A stretch of DNA of 64,000 nt, taken from positions 13,124,001-13,188,000 of the forward strand of contig NC_135365.1 of assembly GCF_051622035.1 (NCBI RefSeq). Reading direction: 5' to 3'. Source of the stretch: Arctopsyche grandis. Lineage: Eukaryota; Arthropoda; Insecta; Trichoptera; Hydropsychidae. The notes beneath the pieces were generated by a model that was not told the origin of the DNA, ran no database searches, and saw nothing but the letters and a program-made list of their open reading frames with translations. The position numbers and the translations under genes are program-made. Position 1 is the first letter of the stretch; the number at the start of each line of letters is the position of its first letter. Positions 13,181 to 25,728 of the stretch are shown here, in pieces.

Positions 13181-14237
13181 CCAACAAACCTTACAAAGTC
13201 TCTTTCGAAATTATATATTAGATTTATTATGTATGTATATGTATATGAAAATAATGGTTATTAAATTTTATCATTGTTTTGGATAATTCAATCATAAATT
13301 GTTATTGTCCTCCTCTTGCACGTGTCTTCTCTTCTGACGTAATAGTGTGGAGCGTAAGAGGCGTGCAAATCAATAATTTCTTAGGTTGTCCAGCGACAAT
13401 GGGTATTGTGGTCTATGACTATAGGGGTGCGAATCGCAAACACAATAAAGCAAGGGGAGGGATAACCGCGTTGCTCTGCGCCACTAGCCGGCTGCCTCAC
13501 TTAACGCTGCACGACAATAACGTCACGTGCTCGTGTATATGTCTCTCTGGATATGAATGGCTATATGGGGGTAGACTTTGGGATAGAGGGGAATAATGCT
13601 CAATATATGTATGTATAGTAGATCACCAAGTGATACATACCACATAAAGTGGTAGTAGTGAACGTAGTAAATGCACAAGTGAGGCATTTGTGTTAGTGCA
13701 AAGCGTCATCCGATTGGTGAATAGTGACGACAGAACCTTTTTATAAGCTTTTTTGAAGAGTAAAGTTCTTAGACCACAGTAAGACACGTAAATGAATATG
13801 ACATACTGTAACACTCACGAAAAGTGGATATCGAAACTACTCAAACTATTTCAAAAGTACACAGATCATCTCAAAAAAATTCAGATGAGACCAACCCACG
13901 ACTTTATCTATAAATTTGAGGAATATAAGTAGTATAAAAAACAAAATTCGATAATGAAATATACATACACGTTCCAGCACACCGACTATGACAGCATTTT
14001 CGATACAAGTTTGAGCGCTAATCTAGGGAAACTCACACAAAACAAAAGTTCTACCTCCGGTTGTCAGATTTGGATCAGATTTTTTTATTACTTAATATAA
14101 ACATAAATATTATGAGTATAAAATATCATAAAGAAATAAATAATTTAAAAGGTGAAAATAAAATAATGAATTATTGTTTTAAAAAAAATTACTACTATGC
14201 AGCCAAATGGTTGCGCCGTTGCAGCCATTAAATGGTC

Positions 14238-14274
14238 GAATTCGTAAACCGGATTACTTCCGGTTTACGAATTC
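14238..14274. repeat. Perfect 16-bp inverted repeat
   Basis: GAATTCGTAAACCGGA and its exact reverse complement are separated by 5 bases (TTACT). CTTCCGG/CTCCGGTTG words also occur at 14052 and 14550, so the palindrome may belong to a diffuse repeat spanning about 13.98-14.6 kb. Confidence 0.7.
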
Positions 14275-14624
14275 TAATCAACTCTACGTAAGTTAGTACA
14301 TAAAGAATACAAACATAAATTTTCAGCTTAATACGTGCAGTGATGTGGAAAAAATCATGTGGTCACAACATTTTTGGTTTTTCTAAGAGGAAAAAATTCC
14401 ACTTCTGATTTATTAAATTTAATGATTTTTTTTTATTTTCAACACATTACATTGATACATGAATTTTCTCATATTATAGAGTACACATATTATATTTAAA
14501 GGGTAAATAGTGGAAGAAAAATCGAACAAGAGTAGACTGCCACTTCCGGTTGACGGGTCTTCACAAAATTTTATATAAATATATCTTGGTATTAAGCTTA
14601 AGCTTTTAGATATGAAATTTAAAA

Positions 14625-14700
14625 CGCCTCGTGCACGCGATTTTCGTAGCAGGGGTTATCCTGGTGGCGATTCACTTTTGCGACGTAACCCGTTTACCGT
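14625..14700 (-). mobile_element. GGTAAACGG element, type C, truncated end
   Basis: On the minus strand this reads GGTAAACGGGTTAC, later CCACCAGGATAACC, then CGAAAATCGCGTGC. The word order matches the first 75 bp of the element at 27248-27477 (GGTAAACGGGTTAC, CTACCAGGATAACTACC, AAAATCACGCGCG). The rest of the element and its other end are missing. Confidence 0.55.
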
Positions 14701-15989
14701 GTTGAGAGTACCCGCTAGGCATAAATATTAAATGGTTTTGGTCCGTGCTTCATTCGGAGCTGGCAGGTCGATGGATTAAGAACAATAAACTACCTCTACT
14801 AACTACCTAGTTGCATCATAAGATTGAAAATTATATTAAAAAATATAAGGTAAGTTAGTAAGTAATACTAATAATACATAAATATTCCATTTATACACAT
14901 TTTTATTAAATATATGTATGTAATATATGAACACAGTGCAATATATTAAAATAAAGTTCGTACTACATAGTATAGATTTCTTACAAATTATTGTATATTA
15001 AAATTAATATTGGAAATAAAATAATTGTGCTTCTATAAATTACTTACATATGAATATAATATATGTATAGTAAATAAATTATATGATATAAACATACTAC
15101 ATATATATATATAGATTTAATTTTAATGTTTCATATTTATATTAGTAGCTTGTTCTAATCATATATGTACATATTAAAATAATACTAAAAATTGGCTTTA
15201 TGAATTAGGATTAAAAATTAAATGCTCGGCATTATAACCATGTGAATCAACTACAGTTTATAATTTAAAAAAATCGCATATTAATACATAGGCGATTTAA
15301 TAATACTTTGAAAGATATATCTTATTTATAATTTTAGAATTTTGATCAGTTTACATGACAAAATACATATTATATACATATGTATGTATGTATGTATGTA
15401 TGTATATACCGAAGTAGAAGCTCGATAAATTTAATACAAATATTATATGAATTTTGAGATTTAAATATAGTATTAAAATCACAAGTTTTAAAATAATTTC
15501 TATGTAGAATAAATTAATATTTTAAACCTAAAATATATGTAAGATATAAATGTAAGATAATATTTGGTTCCGAGGACTAGATTTTAAATAAGTAGAAACT
15601 TGGTCATTTTTTTTATCACAGTAAATAAATATGTGGAATGTTAGTCAGGATGTTTATATACTTACATATATTTTAATAACATTTGAAATATAAAAAAATT
15701 AAGAATACCCAAACTGTATATAGAGTTCCCTGTATATGTTTTCAGTTCCTAAAAAAATTGTGTATAGGATCCAAAGTAATAAAATGGATACACACACAAT
15801 TACGAAAGTTCAATACAGTCAATTATTAATGAAAATTGTTTGACAATTATTGTTATTAGTATATTTTGGTACCTAGAGATAATATTAACTTTACTAAAAA
15901 ATAATAAATTCGAATCGAATTTGAGATTTTTATAAATAATGTGCATTTAAAATTTTTCATTATGTTTAATAATAATTTAATAGTAATTT

Positions 15990-17316
15990 TTAGCAATTGC
16001 AGGATAAATTGGATTTTTTCGTTTGATTCGCTTTCAAATTTTGTATTATTTGAGATTTTCCTGCTGAGCATGTCATGGCGTATTCAACAGAGTTTTCCAT
16101 TCTATAAATAAAAAAAAATCGATCAATTATATAACAAAATTATGTAAAACTGTTTTGAAGAACCCATCGGATATATTACCTATACATAATTTTATCCAAC
16201 AACAACTCAATGGCTCGGGCTACATTTTGACCAGTTGCTGCGCTCGTTTCTAAATAAGATAATTGATGATCATTTGCAAATTTTCTTGCTCTTTCTTCGC
16301 TTATCACCCGTTTGTCGGAAATATCACATTTGTGACCACAAAGGACTATATCAGGAGCAGATGTTAATGAATGCGTCTAAAAATATCAAAACAATAAAAT
16401 AAATCTATAACATAGGGATAAAAACGTTTCAATTGAAATAAATTAGTTAATACTTACTTTAAGTTGCTCGATCCAGTTTCTTACTTCTAAAAATGACAAT
16501 TCGTTTGTTAAATCAAACAACAGTAAAAATCCCATCGCATCTCTATAAAAAGCTGTGGTTAAACTGCGAAATCTGAAAGTATACATTTTAAATTAATTCC
16601 AATGTTTAAAATGAAATCATTATTTTTTCATGCATAAGAAATAAATTATTTTATAATCTATAGTTTTTTATGATTAACCAACCTTTCTTGTCCTGCTGTA
16701 TCCCATAATTGTAAATGAATCTTGTGATTTCTACCATTAAGTTGATAAATCTATAAAAACATAGTTCTACAATAGCAATAAACTACTCTAAATATTGTTA
16801 GTTCAAAGCATGTAAAAGCTTACTCTAAAGTCAAACATGTTATTAGTAGACATTTTATATATGTACTCAAAATAAACCAGTGTTTTAGTATAGCTTATAT
16901 AAAACAGATTTACAAATAAACATAGATACTCCTCAATACATACATAAGAAGTCTGCAAATTTTAAAATAAATACTACTCCTACAGTATAATTATGCAGTT
17001 TAGTGTTTTAAGTGTGACACTACCAATTGATTACACAATCAAAAGTAGGTCAGTGTTTAAATTAAATTGACAATATTTGTAAATTAAACTATATAACTGT
17101 GTTATTGTATATTTGCGACATGCATTTCAGCTAAGAAAAATTAATATTAAAATAATAGAAAAATTTTCTTACGACAGTTTTTTCTCTAAAATCGATTCCA
17201 ACAGTAGATATGAAACGTGAGTTAAATGTTCCGTCAGTATATTGATACAAGAAACTTGTTTTTCCAACACCGGAATCGCCCACAGCCAAAAATTTTATCA
17301 GATAATCATATTCCAT
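15990..17316 (-). CDS. Rab27: Rab27 small GTPase
   Basis: Five coding exons on the minus strand: 17173-17316, 16683-16750, 16458-16572, 16180-16376 and 15990-16101, all with GT-AG junctions, giving 211 residues (human Rab27a 221). Rab27 docks secretory vesicles and lysosome-related organelles at the plasma membrane through effectors such as synaptotagmin-like proteins. Seen: P-loop GDSGVGKT (13-20), switch I with the Rab27-like [19 protein letters not shown] (64-70), ETSAATG, and C-terminal CNC for double geranylgeranylation. The family word FDLTNE and the long insert before WDTAG support Rab27 over other Rabs. Odd: the guanine-specificity box reads GHKCD (residues 123-127), with His for the usual Asn. 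I chose ATG 17316 (MEYDYLIK) because it aligns with the family start; an in-frame ATG lies 15 bases upstream, and an acceptor-like CAG between them suggests a non-coding leader exon. VPS51 starts about 1.07 kb away, divergently. Confidence 0.93.
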
Positions 17317-17844
17317 AGTGTCTCCTGTCAATTGATAATGAAAATGGAAAATGCGATTATTTTACAATATACATACATACGTACTACGAAATTGAAACAT
17401 GAAAACCATTTTTATAATGTTATAGGCGATAAAATTCAAATAATCTTCCAAAAATATTACCTCAAAATACAAATTTGAGCAAATTAATTAGAAATCGAAA
17501 TATAAACTTACTGGGCTGTCAATTCGCTCTGTTTCAGATATTTTTCTTTTGGCCATATGAAGAAGAAAATTTAGCCATGACTGCAAAAAGAAAATTCATA
17601 TTGAATATTTATTTTAATCATGAAATTTAAATTCGACAGTTAATTATAATTCTAATTCATAACTTTTGTTATTACTTAGTGACATTTATAAGGGAAATAA
17701 TAATTTGATGGGGACGATTTTATTTTAGATAACCCTGTTGATATCTTTTTAGATTTAATGTATCATTTTGTATTTTATTTGCATTTTAATTATCAATTTG
17801 AGTGCAAGTCACGGTATAAATATGAGTATTCTAAGTTTTAATGC

Positions 17845-18278
17845 CAGGGACGTCATTTGTGGGGGGGTAGCCCCCTCCCCTCTTGAGTTGAACGGGACTA
17901 GCCACGTTGTTTAAAGTATTATTATGAATCTGAATAAAAATACTAAACCAACAAAAATAGAATTTTGAAATTCTTTAGAACACTCAAGTAAAAACACATC
18001 GATTTTTCCCAGAAAAAAAATGTTAACTCCCAAATATATTTTGTTTTGTTGTTTGTCTTGCTTTGAAAGATATTTGTAAAATTCATTTATCCTGAGAAAC
18101 AAATTATTGAATAGCATTGCTTTTATATTACTGAAAAAATGATTAAAAGAAATATGTAGTCAAAATTTATATATATTCTTTTTTATATAATACATCCCCC
18201 CCCCCCCCCTAGAAAGTCATTCCTTATTGGTCAAAATTTTTTCCCGAACCCCTGAGAAAAGCTGAAATGACGTCCCTG
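17845..18278. mobile_element. hAT-type MITE between Rab27 and VPS51
   Basis: Termini are CAGGGACGTCATTT and AAATGACGTCCCTG. The flanks are TTTAATGC (17837-17844) and TTTACTGC (18279-18286), a target duplication of 8 bp with one later change. Interior is non-coding, with G-run and C-run subterminal segments. It lies only about 100 bp upstream of the VPS51 start codon, so it may supply or disrupt upstream promoter sequence there. Confidence 0.85.
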
Positions 18279-18381
18279 TTTACTGCGTTGTTTAAAAAAA
18301 ATGCTATGGTCAATATCATGACTATTTTGGTGTACACGTAGTCGTTGACGTCTGTCAATTGTCAAGTGTCAAACTGTCAAA

Positions 18382-20550
18382 ATGGCTAGTGCTGAAGATG
18401 AGGCTTTTAATATCGATGGAAACAGTTTCAACTCAGACCTATACCTTTCCAAGTTACTTAAAGAAGGTAATTTAAAGCAAATCATGGAAAAGGAATGCGA
18501 AATTGTACGAGAAAGTCAATATTTACATTCTGAAATGCAAACATTAGTATACGAAAACTACAACAAGTTCATTTCGGCCACCGATACCGTAAGAAAAATG
18601 AGAAAAGATTTCAAAAACATGCAGGCAGAAATGGAGCGTTTGAATGCGAATATGGAAAAAATAACACAGTTCAGTGGAACCATATCGGACTCTTTGAAAG
18701 ACAGCAGAGGAGCCGTCGACAAACTGTGTGAAACTGGTCAGCTATTACGCAAATTACAATTCTTATTCCTCCTGCCATCTCGCCTAAACGAATCGATAGC
18801 CAAAGGATTATATTCGGACGCAGTGAGCGATTATCTTCATGCTCAGCGCGTTCTTGAACGATACGGAAGCCAACCATCATTTCAAGGGATTCAGAAAGAA
18901 TGCGAGGAAATAGTCAATCAACTCATCACACTATTGAAAGAAAGATTGGCCACCCATGATGCAACGGCTGCTCAACTAGCCGAAAGCGTTTGTCTTCTAG
19001 TTCAATTACAAGGATCTGACGAAGCACTCAATGAAAAATTTCTTTGCTCTTCCGAACCCAGGCTTTTGAATCATTTAGAAACTTTAAAAGATACAAACAA
19101 TTGCTCTGATTTATTAGAATGGGTGGAAAGGGGGAATTCCGGTTTACTGGCCGATCTTTGTATTGTGGTGTCGTCATATAATGAGATGTTTCTAGCGACA
19201 GCAAACAGCGATAGTGTTATCCAAAATCTCAATCACTTCACAGAAAATATCATGTTGAAATATTTGGAATTGGCTAAAGTTCAATTCGAATCTAATGCTA
19301 TTAAAAGCGGGACTGAAATATTGGTCCGAAGTTTAGATAAATTCTATCGTAGACTTCAAGCAATAAACCAACAAATACACGGAAACGATTATGCTAACGA
19401 AGCCGCTGATATAGTCATGACTGTAATTTTAAGCAAAGGACAAAACTATTTCAACATGATTAAAGCTCAATTCTGGGAACGACTGGTCAGCATAAGGCAA
19501 AGCATAGCCAGTAAAACGAGCGGCGATCTAAAAGAAATGCTAAGTTCACTGCAAGTCTTCATTATGGAAAAGGTTCAAGCCTCGCTTCAAGATCTGATGA
19601 TATTTTTGCAAAGCGGTCTCTCCTTCAGCTTCAAACCTGCATGCGTCAATTGCGTAGTCAAAGCTTGCATCGATCTAGTATCGGACACTATAACCGATTT
19701 AGTAAGCGTAGTAAAAGGCTTTTGCGTATTGCAAGCAACAAATAACAGTACACCTGCGCAGCTGCTTTTGATTCTTTCTAAACTGTGCTACGAGCTACAA
19801 AACTCTGGCATCAACTGCCTATTATCGCAAGGAAACACTCTATTGGACAAAGCCAGCCATTTAGCAGAATCCGTATGCATACCAGATAGTTTGGGCATCA
19901 ATCTTTGTAAACACGCTGGTGAAGGCGCTCAAACTTTATTAGACAGCTATGTCAATCACGTTGGATTAAAAGTCTCTCAAATGTTACGCGTATCTGTATT
20001 GTCAAGGGAATGGATTCGTGTACCGGAGCCTCGTGGAGTTCGTGCCGTCGCTCGCCGAGTCTTAGAAGCCTTGGCAGCTGCAGAACAAGACGCCTTACAA
20101 TTATACGATTCCGGCACGACCACTCGCCAATCCAGTGACTCCAGCAGACGCACTCACAGTTTATCGGCATCGAAGCTTCCTTATCGCTCGAACTGGTCAA
20201 ACGGCGTACTGGATTCCAGTCTGGCATCGAATATAAACAAACTGTTTTCAGAAAAGATTGAAATATTCAGTCCCGTTGAGCCGACTAAAGTATCGATTAT
20301 GACGGGAATAGTGAAGATAAGTTTGAAAACGTTCCTTGAATGCGTCAGGCTTCGAACATACAGCCGCTACGGTTTGCAACAGATGCAAGTCGACATTCAC
20401 TATTTGCAGTTATATCTGTGGCAATACGTTCACGATGAAAATTTAGTACATATATTATTGGATGAAGTTTTGGGATCCGTTATCAACCGTTGCATCGATC
20501 CGAGACTTATGGAGCCAAGTGTCGTCGAAATAATATGCGAAAGAGGCTAG
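18382..20550 (+). CDS. Vps51: VPS51, GARP/EARP tethering complex subunit
   Basis: A single uninterrupted frame of 722 residues (human 782). VPS51 holds together GARP (VPS51-54) at the trans-Golgi and EARP at recycling endosomes, where they tether retrograde vesicles. Seen: the Vps51/Vps67 N-terminal block with the conserved FNIDGNSFNSDLYLSKLLKE start and YENYNKFISATDTVRKM (about residues 60-80), a short coiled-coil-like MQAEMERLNANMEKI, then helical CATCHR-type repeats to the end. The start is supported by the acidic MASAEDEAF leader and by upstream stops. Absence of introns is unusual beside its intron-rich neighbours, but the frame is intact. A TGTCAA-rich leader (18343-18380) precedes the ATG, and an AATAAA lies at 20928. 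Confidence 0.93.
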   Translation: MASAEDEAFNIDGNSFNSDLYLSKLLKEGNLKQIMEKECEIVRESQYLHSEMQTLVYENYNKFISATDTVRKMRKDFKNMQAEMERLNANMEKITQFSGTISDSLKDSRGAVDKLCETGQLLRKLQFLFLLPSRLNESIAKGLYSDAVSDYLHAQRVLERYGSQPSFQGIQKECEEIVNQLITLLKERLATHDATAAQLAESVCLLVQLQGSDEALNEKFLCSSEPRLLNHLETLKDTNNCSDLLEWVERGNSGLLADLCIVVSSYNEMFLATANSDSVIQNLNHFTENIMLKYLELAKVQFESNAIKSGTEILVRSLDKFYRRLQAINQQIHGNDYANEAADIVMTVILSKGQNYFNMIKAQFWERLVSIRQSIASKTSGDLKEMLSSLQVFIMEKVQASLQDLMIFLQSGLSFSFKPACVNCVVKACIDLVSDTITDLVSVVKGFCVLQATNNSTPAQLLLILSKLCYELQNSGINCLLSQGNTLLDKASHLAESVCIPDSLGINLCKHAGEGAQTLLDSYVNHVGLKVSQMLRVSVLSREWIRVPEPRGVRAVARRVLEALAAAEQDALQLYDSGTTTRQSSDSSRRTHSLSASKLPYRSNWSNGVLDSSLASNINKLFSEKIEIFSPVEPTKVSIMTGIVKISLKTFLECVRLRTYSRYGLQQMQVDIHYLQLYLWQYVHDENLVHILLDEVLGSVINRCIDPRLMEPSVVEIICERG

Positions 20551-21066
20551 AAAGCCATTATCATGATGTTAGAAGTATGCGCATACATCATATGTACATA
20601 CTTTTCGATAAGGTATTGATTAAGTAAGTGTCTTAAACAAAGATAAAGAAAAAACCGTGTTCGTACACATCAATTATATTATGTATTATTTTATATATTA
20701 CATATGCATTATAATAACTTGATGATCAATATTTCATAGCCATAACAATACCTTAAAATTCGTAATAAGTTGTGATTTATATTTTAACATTCAGATCGAA
20801 AGTCATATATGTATGTATAATATTTTCAATGTCAAATTAGACAATTATAAAAACAAAACAATAGTATAACAATGATAAACTATTACTGTATAAGGCACTT
20901 TTAGTTAGATATTTATAAAATTTATATAATAAATAATCGTATAATACATTAATAACATGAGTTTTATTTTTTTATATAAATATTTTGAAAGGTTTAAATA
21001 AATTCATATAAAAATTATGTAAAAAATGCAATCATAATATACATACATATGTATGTAAATAGCTTT
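20551..21066. other. Tail-to-tail spacer VPS51 / TBC1D5
   Basis: About 515 bp of AT-rich DNA between two convergent stop codons. It holds the VPS51 3' UTR with an AATAAA at 20928-20933 and, on the other strand, the TBC1D5 3' UTR. No further gene seen. Confidence 0.7.
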
Positions 21067-24000
21067 CTAGTCAGGCGAAGTCCCGAACGGACTTATGCAC
21101 GGCATGCCTAAATTGTCAATCGATTCTGATTTTTCAATATCAATTTGTTTCAACTGTACATCCTTTGCCAGTGGTAATTTTGACACAAAATTTTCATTCG
21201 TATTTGTAACACTAGTTCCCTGTTGTGAGCTTTGCATAGAAGAGACTTGCTTATTCTTAGATTGAATAATTCCAGATTCGTCAGCTTCTAAAGCCGGTTC
21301 GACGTCAGCCGAACTATGATATTTGGTTTTTAACAATGCACGTAACTAAAAATAAACATTTTGATTAATAACAAATACACTACACATTTTATTTTGCACG
21401 TAAACAGCAGTACGAAAAGTATTCTTTGGTACTTTCTATATGGATACATTCATATGTTCCGTAATATGTATGTGGCGTAGACGTAACAATAGTAGCCAAC
21501 ACAATCTATTCATATTATACAGCAGTACATGTCATTATAACGCGTCATATTGTGAATATACAGAAACATAATATTGTGACAATATTGATACGACGCAAGC
21601 ATTATTACACTGTATTGTCGCGCTCTGTTATGTATATTTAAGTCGATTTTGCCTTTCACCCGTCCAAAATAAGTATGAACGTGCCGAAAATGGACGGTGC
21701 TGCATAATATGAATAGAAATAGTCTTTTCCGTGCACTGCTGTGTTGGGCTATTGTCTTGCAGTGCTGGATAGTATGAATAGGCTTTAATTTAGACTTATT
21801 GGTATATTTAAAATGTATTTACCTCTTTTAAGCCTTCCAATGCTTGATGTGCAGGATGGGAAGCTGGTAATGATTTACTCAAAGTTTTACTTAGAACAGT
21901 TTCATATTGTTGTAATTTCAATCCACATAATGACATTACACTATTAGCATAGCTGAGCTCTTCACGCAAATTTTTAGTATCCTAGAATTTAAATGTATAA
22001 ATTTTTAATAAAAATATATTAACGTTTACAATCAAAAACATATATAATGTGCATATTATATTTTAAATCCAAACCTGTAGTAAAACGCCATCAATTACAC
22101 TATCTTCAGCCGAAGTTGCTATTTTGATTCTGCTCATATCTAAATTGCTTCTATTAACTCTGGAAACACTTAATCAACAAATAACATAAATGACGTAAAG
22201 AATAGATACATGATAATTGTTAAGCATTTTATTTGATATTAAATTTATGGTCATTTCGAATACATACGTGGCTGATTTTTTAGTAGAAATTTTCCTGCTG
22301 TGAGAAGATCGATTTTTATAAATTGGAAAGTAATTGAATGATCTAGTCGCAGGTTTACAATATAAATCAGGGTGTTTTAAATACAACGCATACTCAATTA
22401 CATACTGAACATCAACCGTCGTGGGATAGTTCAACAGTATTGTCAAACTTTCCATTGAATCTGTAGTTAGCACTAGAATGTAAAAATAAAATATTATCAT
22501 AAAACAAATATGTATTATCATAAGCAAATCGAATTTTAAATTCCTTACATGGCATTCTTATCGCAATTAACATGGCAACTAATATATAACCAGTTAGAGA
22601 AAAATCAGTTCCTTCCGCTAATAAAGCGTCCCACAAAACTAATAAGTCTTGCAAAGAAAACTCTCGTCCGAATAAAACTCTCAACCATCGACTAAAATGT
22701 TGAGAATAAATTTCTTATTAAATATATAAATATGTATATGTGTGATTATATACATAATGTACTGATTGACATATAAATACAAACATCCCAAATAAAGATA
22801 GAGAAATATCACATGTTTCAAAATGTTCAGCGAGTTCCAAGTCATATTTAGAAAGAATTTCTTCTTTTATTTGCCTAAGATATCTAACAACTTCACTCTC
22901 TTTCTCAATTACTCTTTCTTTTGAATCCTACAATATAAAATTTTGATTAATTATGGAGTGACATTAAAAAAACTAATAAGTCAATGAAAACATACAACAC
23001 ATGTTTTCTTGCGAGACACTGGTTGCTTTAATACTACAGTCATTTTCTCGTGAATGCTATAGTACTTTTCGATTCCATGCATTATTACTTCAAACATTGC
23101 ACTGTAAATTTACAATTGAATTATGTACGGATCATTGGCATGCTGTGGAAATCGCTGTTTTTGTCGCCACGTAAGTTAACCCTTTGACTGCTACAACAAC
23201 GATAAATCGTTGTTTTGAAATCGGCGAAGATTGCTACGACGATCGTTGTTGACGTCATTAATTGTCGTATTTCAATACTTTCTTTGAGCCACCAGCGCAT
23301 CAGTGGCACGAAACATTTTTTTTATATACGTATTTATATTTATTTTTCAACCAAGCTTTATAAATATTTATCAATTTTTTAAATAAAAGCTCTTCAATTT
23401 CGGGTTCATCATCAAAGTAAATTTCGGGTTCGTTGTCAATGTCATATAAGGAGTTATTACTTGGGAATTGATTATTGTCGATAAATTCATTTTCAGAATC
23501 AGTAGAGCTGCTGATTTGTCGAGTTCCTCGGCGAGGAGCTATTATTTCGCTTTCATCACTTTCACTGTCCGATATCATTTTGCAGAGTTAAAATAAATGG
23601 CAAAAAACAATAGAAATCCGCTTTCAATTATATAGGTCACGAGACGTCACGAATTCATGCAATCAATCAAATGCAACTGAAATGCATACAAAATGTTTAT
23701 GATACATGTTGAAAAATTATTTGATTATTAGAAACTTCGCATCCTTGTGTGTCTCGCTCACACGTACACAATTAAAACCAAGAAAGAAAGAGAGAAAGAC
23801 CGCTACCTGTTTCGAATATATCGCATGTTGTAAGGATACATCGATATCTAAAAATAGATTATTGAAAAGAATAAAGCGTCGGAAAAAAATCGTCAAAACT
23901 TATTTAGTGTATATATGTAGGTATCTCTTTCGCACGCACGCATGTAAAAGCAAGACAGAAAGAGAGAGCACGAGTTCACGACTGCTTCTTAAAAACGTAT

Positions 24001-25728
24001 ATAAAGTATTATAAAAATTACGAGTGTTCGGCGAAGTAAGTATGTAAAAAAAAATATTATATTTATTTTTTTTCAAAATAATTACAAATGTTAGCATTTT
24101 TCGCTTGGACATTGAAAAACCTCGTAGCAGCCAAAGGGTTAAATCATACCGAATCCTCTTATATCCTACTTGCGCACATATAAGAAAGGCTATGCGACAA
24201 AAACAGATATTTCCACGATACGCCACTGATATGGATATATTAATGTGGCACAACACATGCAGTTCCACTTAATTTCATATACTGATTGCTTTACTTACTA
24301 ACTATCGTGTTCAATAAATTTTGGATTCATTAATTCGGATAATTCTTCACTAAAAGCAATAAAAATTCCACTAAGACATACATAGATTGGTAATATAATA
24401 TGTATATTGTGTAAATGGTAAGTTTAACTACCTTAACGTAACATATTCAGCAGCTCGATGATCGGAATGTAAAACGAATAATAGGGGTGCTAGTATTTCA
24501 TGCATTCCTTGTCGATATACGAGACTTGGCGTTTCTTTGGCAAAAATGAACAATACATTGATCTGCAACACAAAAACATTATATGCTGATGAATTTTCAT
24601 ATATGATGATGTGTTCAGTGACCAAATATTTAAACATTAATAAAATAGTTTCAAGATTTTATTTTAAGTGATTATAAATATTGAAACCACCAAATTCCAA
24701 AATATTATTCATTGACCAATCAAATGTTTGATATTTGTATAAATAATGTAAACCATAGTTGTTTGAATTTCGCCCAATTTGAAAACCTCTACACCAGGAA
24801 ATGTTCTGACGACGTCTAACGTAATGGTAGATTGAAGTTCTGAATTGAGAAAATACTGATTCCATATGCTCTGAAAGTACAAAAATAAATCATAAATAAA
24901 CCTAAGCAGAGGCCTTGTAAAAATAAACAAGACTTTATTAGATATCTATAGTATAATCAAATTAAAAAGAAAATGCACCTCATTATTCTGGGAAAGTGGG
25001 TCATCTGCTGAATAGTCGGGTTGTCGAGGATTACATTCATATTTAGATTTTAGTATATCATATTTCTTTCTATTGTTGCGTATTCTAAATTAAAAATATA
25101 AAACTAAATGAAAAATAATTAATTAGTGATAATCCGAATTATAAAACAAAATATTGTATGCAACTTTAAATAAAAAATGATTTTTAAATTTTACTCACAC
25201 ATCTATCCATTGATCTGATGCCGGAGGAAGAACACCTAAAAGAATTGCCCAATAGAGGCTTCTCAAACGGGAAACACGTAATGCTCCGGTTAATGCCCTT
25301 CGACGTACTTCATCGATACCTAATGAAAGCTGCTGCCATTCAGATCTGAAATATATATTTTCAATGTTGAAGTAATTCCGGAACACGTCAATATGTTGAT
25401 GGTATAAACTGGATGGAAATAAAAAAATTACGAGTATTTTTTTAGTGTAATGCTTTGTTCAGAAAGGTTTTCGGTAGTGTCACTGGACGTCGAGGATTCT
25501 CGACTGTTTGAAAACTCTTTGGAGGGTAAAGGTTGTGGACAAGGTTGGGGTCCTTGGCTTATCCATAGTTCATCGCAAACTGTGGGTTTTGGCTGAGGAA
25601 TCAGTGGATAATTCGAAAGCTCCTGGGAATTTTCAGGCTCACTAGTGGATGGCTGAAATGTATTATTGACAATTAATAAAACTGAAAATTTTGTCTATCT
25701 TAGATAAGGACGATATGTATACCTCCAT
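21067..25728 (-). CDS. TBC1D5: TBC1D5-like Rab GTPase-activating protein
   Basis: Fourteen coding exons on the minus strand: 25723-25728, 25432-25652, 25199-25345, 24979-25084, 24754-24870, 24432-24562, 24299-24349, 22999-23101, 22785-22927, 22549-22691, 22268-22472, 22075-22159, 21833/21823-21981 (best 21823-21981) and 21067-21345. Together they give 631 residues (human 795). TBC1D5 inactivates Rab7 on retromer-coated endosomes and also acts in autophagy. Seen: the TBC domain with arginine-finger motif ITLDVVRTFP (Arg182) and glutamine-finger motif LVYRQGMHEILAP (Gln217), then LRVLFGREFSLQDLL. The family's split TBC domain, with a linker of about 90 residues (SRKKT...KERVIEKE), is kept. A late coiled-coil segment LREELSYANSV matches the human C-terminal helix. 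Intron 7 contains a piggyBac-type relic and intron 13 a TIR element. The first exon contributes only Met-Glu; its position is the weakest part of the model. Confidence 0.9.
21505..21785. mobile_element. TIR element in TBC1D5 last intron
   Basis: Inverted ends CTATTCATATTATACAGCA (21509) and CAGTGCTGGATAGTATG followed by AATAG (21762-21782). A third related word (GCATAATATGAATAG) lies inside at 21701. Roughly 275 bp, non-coding. No clear target duplication found, so family is open. Confidence 0.5.
23180..24138 (-). mobile_element. piggyBac-like relic in TBC1D5 intron 7
   Basis: Flanked by TTAA on both sides (23176-23179, 24139-24142), with inverted ends CCCTTTGACTGCTAC and GTAGCAGCCAAAGGG. 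The minus strand keeps a 92-codon frame from 23578 starting MISDSESDESE, with DSENEFIDNN and an acidic EPEIYFDDEPEIEEL stretch. This is the acidic leader typical of piggyBac-type transposases. The DDD catalytic core is gone, so it is a deletion derivative. It lies wholly in the intron and does not touch splice sites. Confidence 0.75.

Noticed and set aside
17317-17331. Upstream ATG as the Rab27 start
   Set aside because: The family begins at the following in-frame ATG (MEYDYLIK), and an acceptor-like CAG lies between the two.
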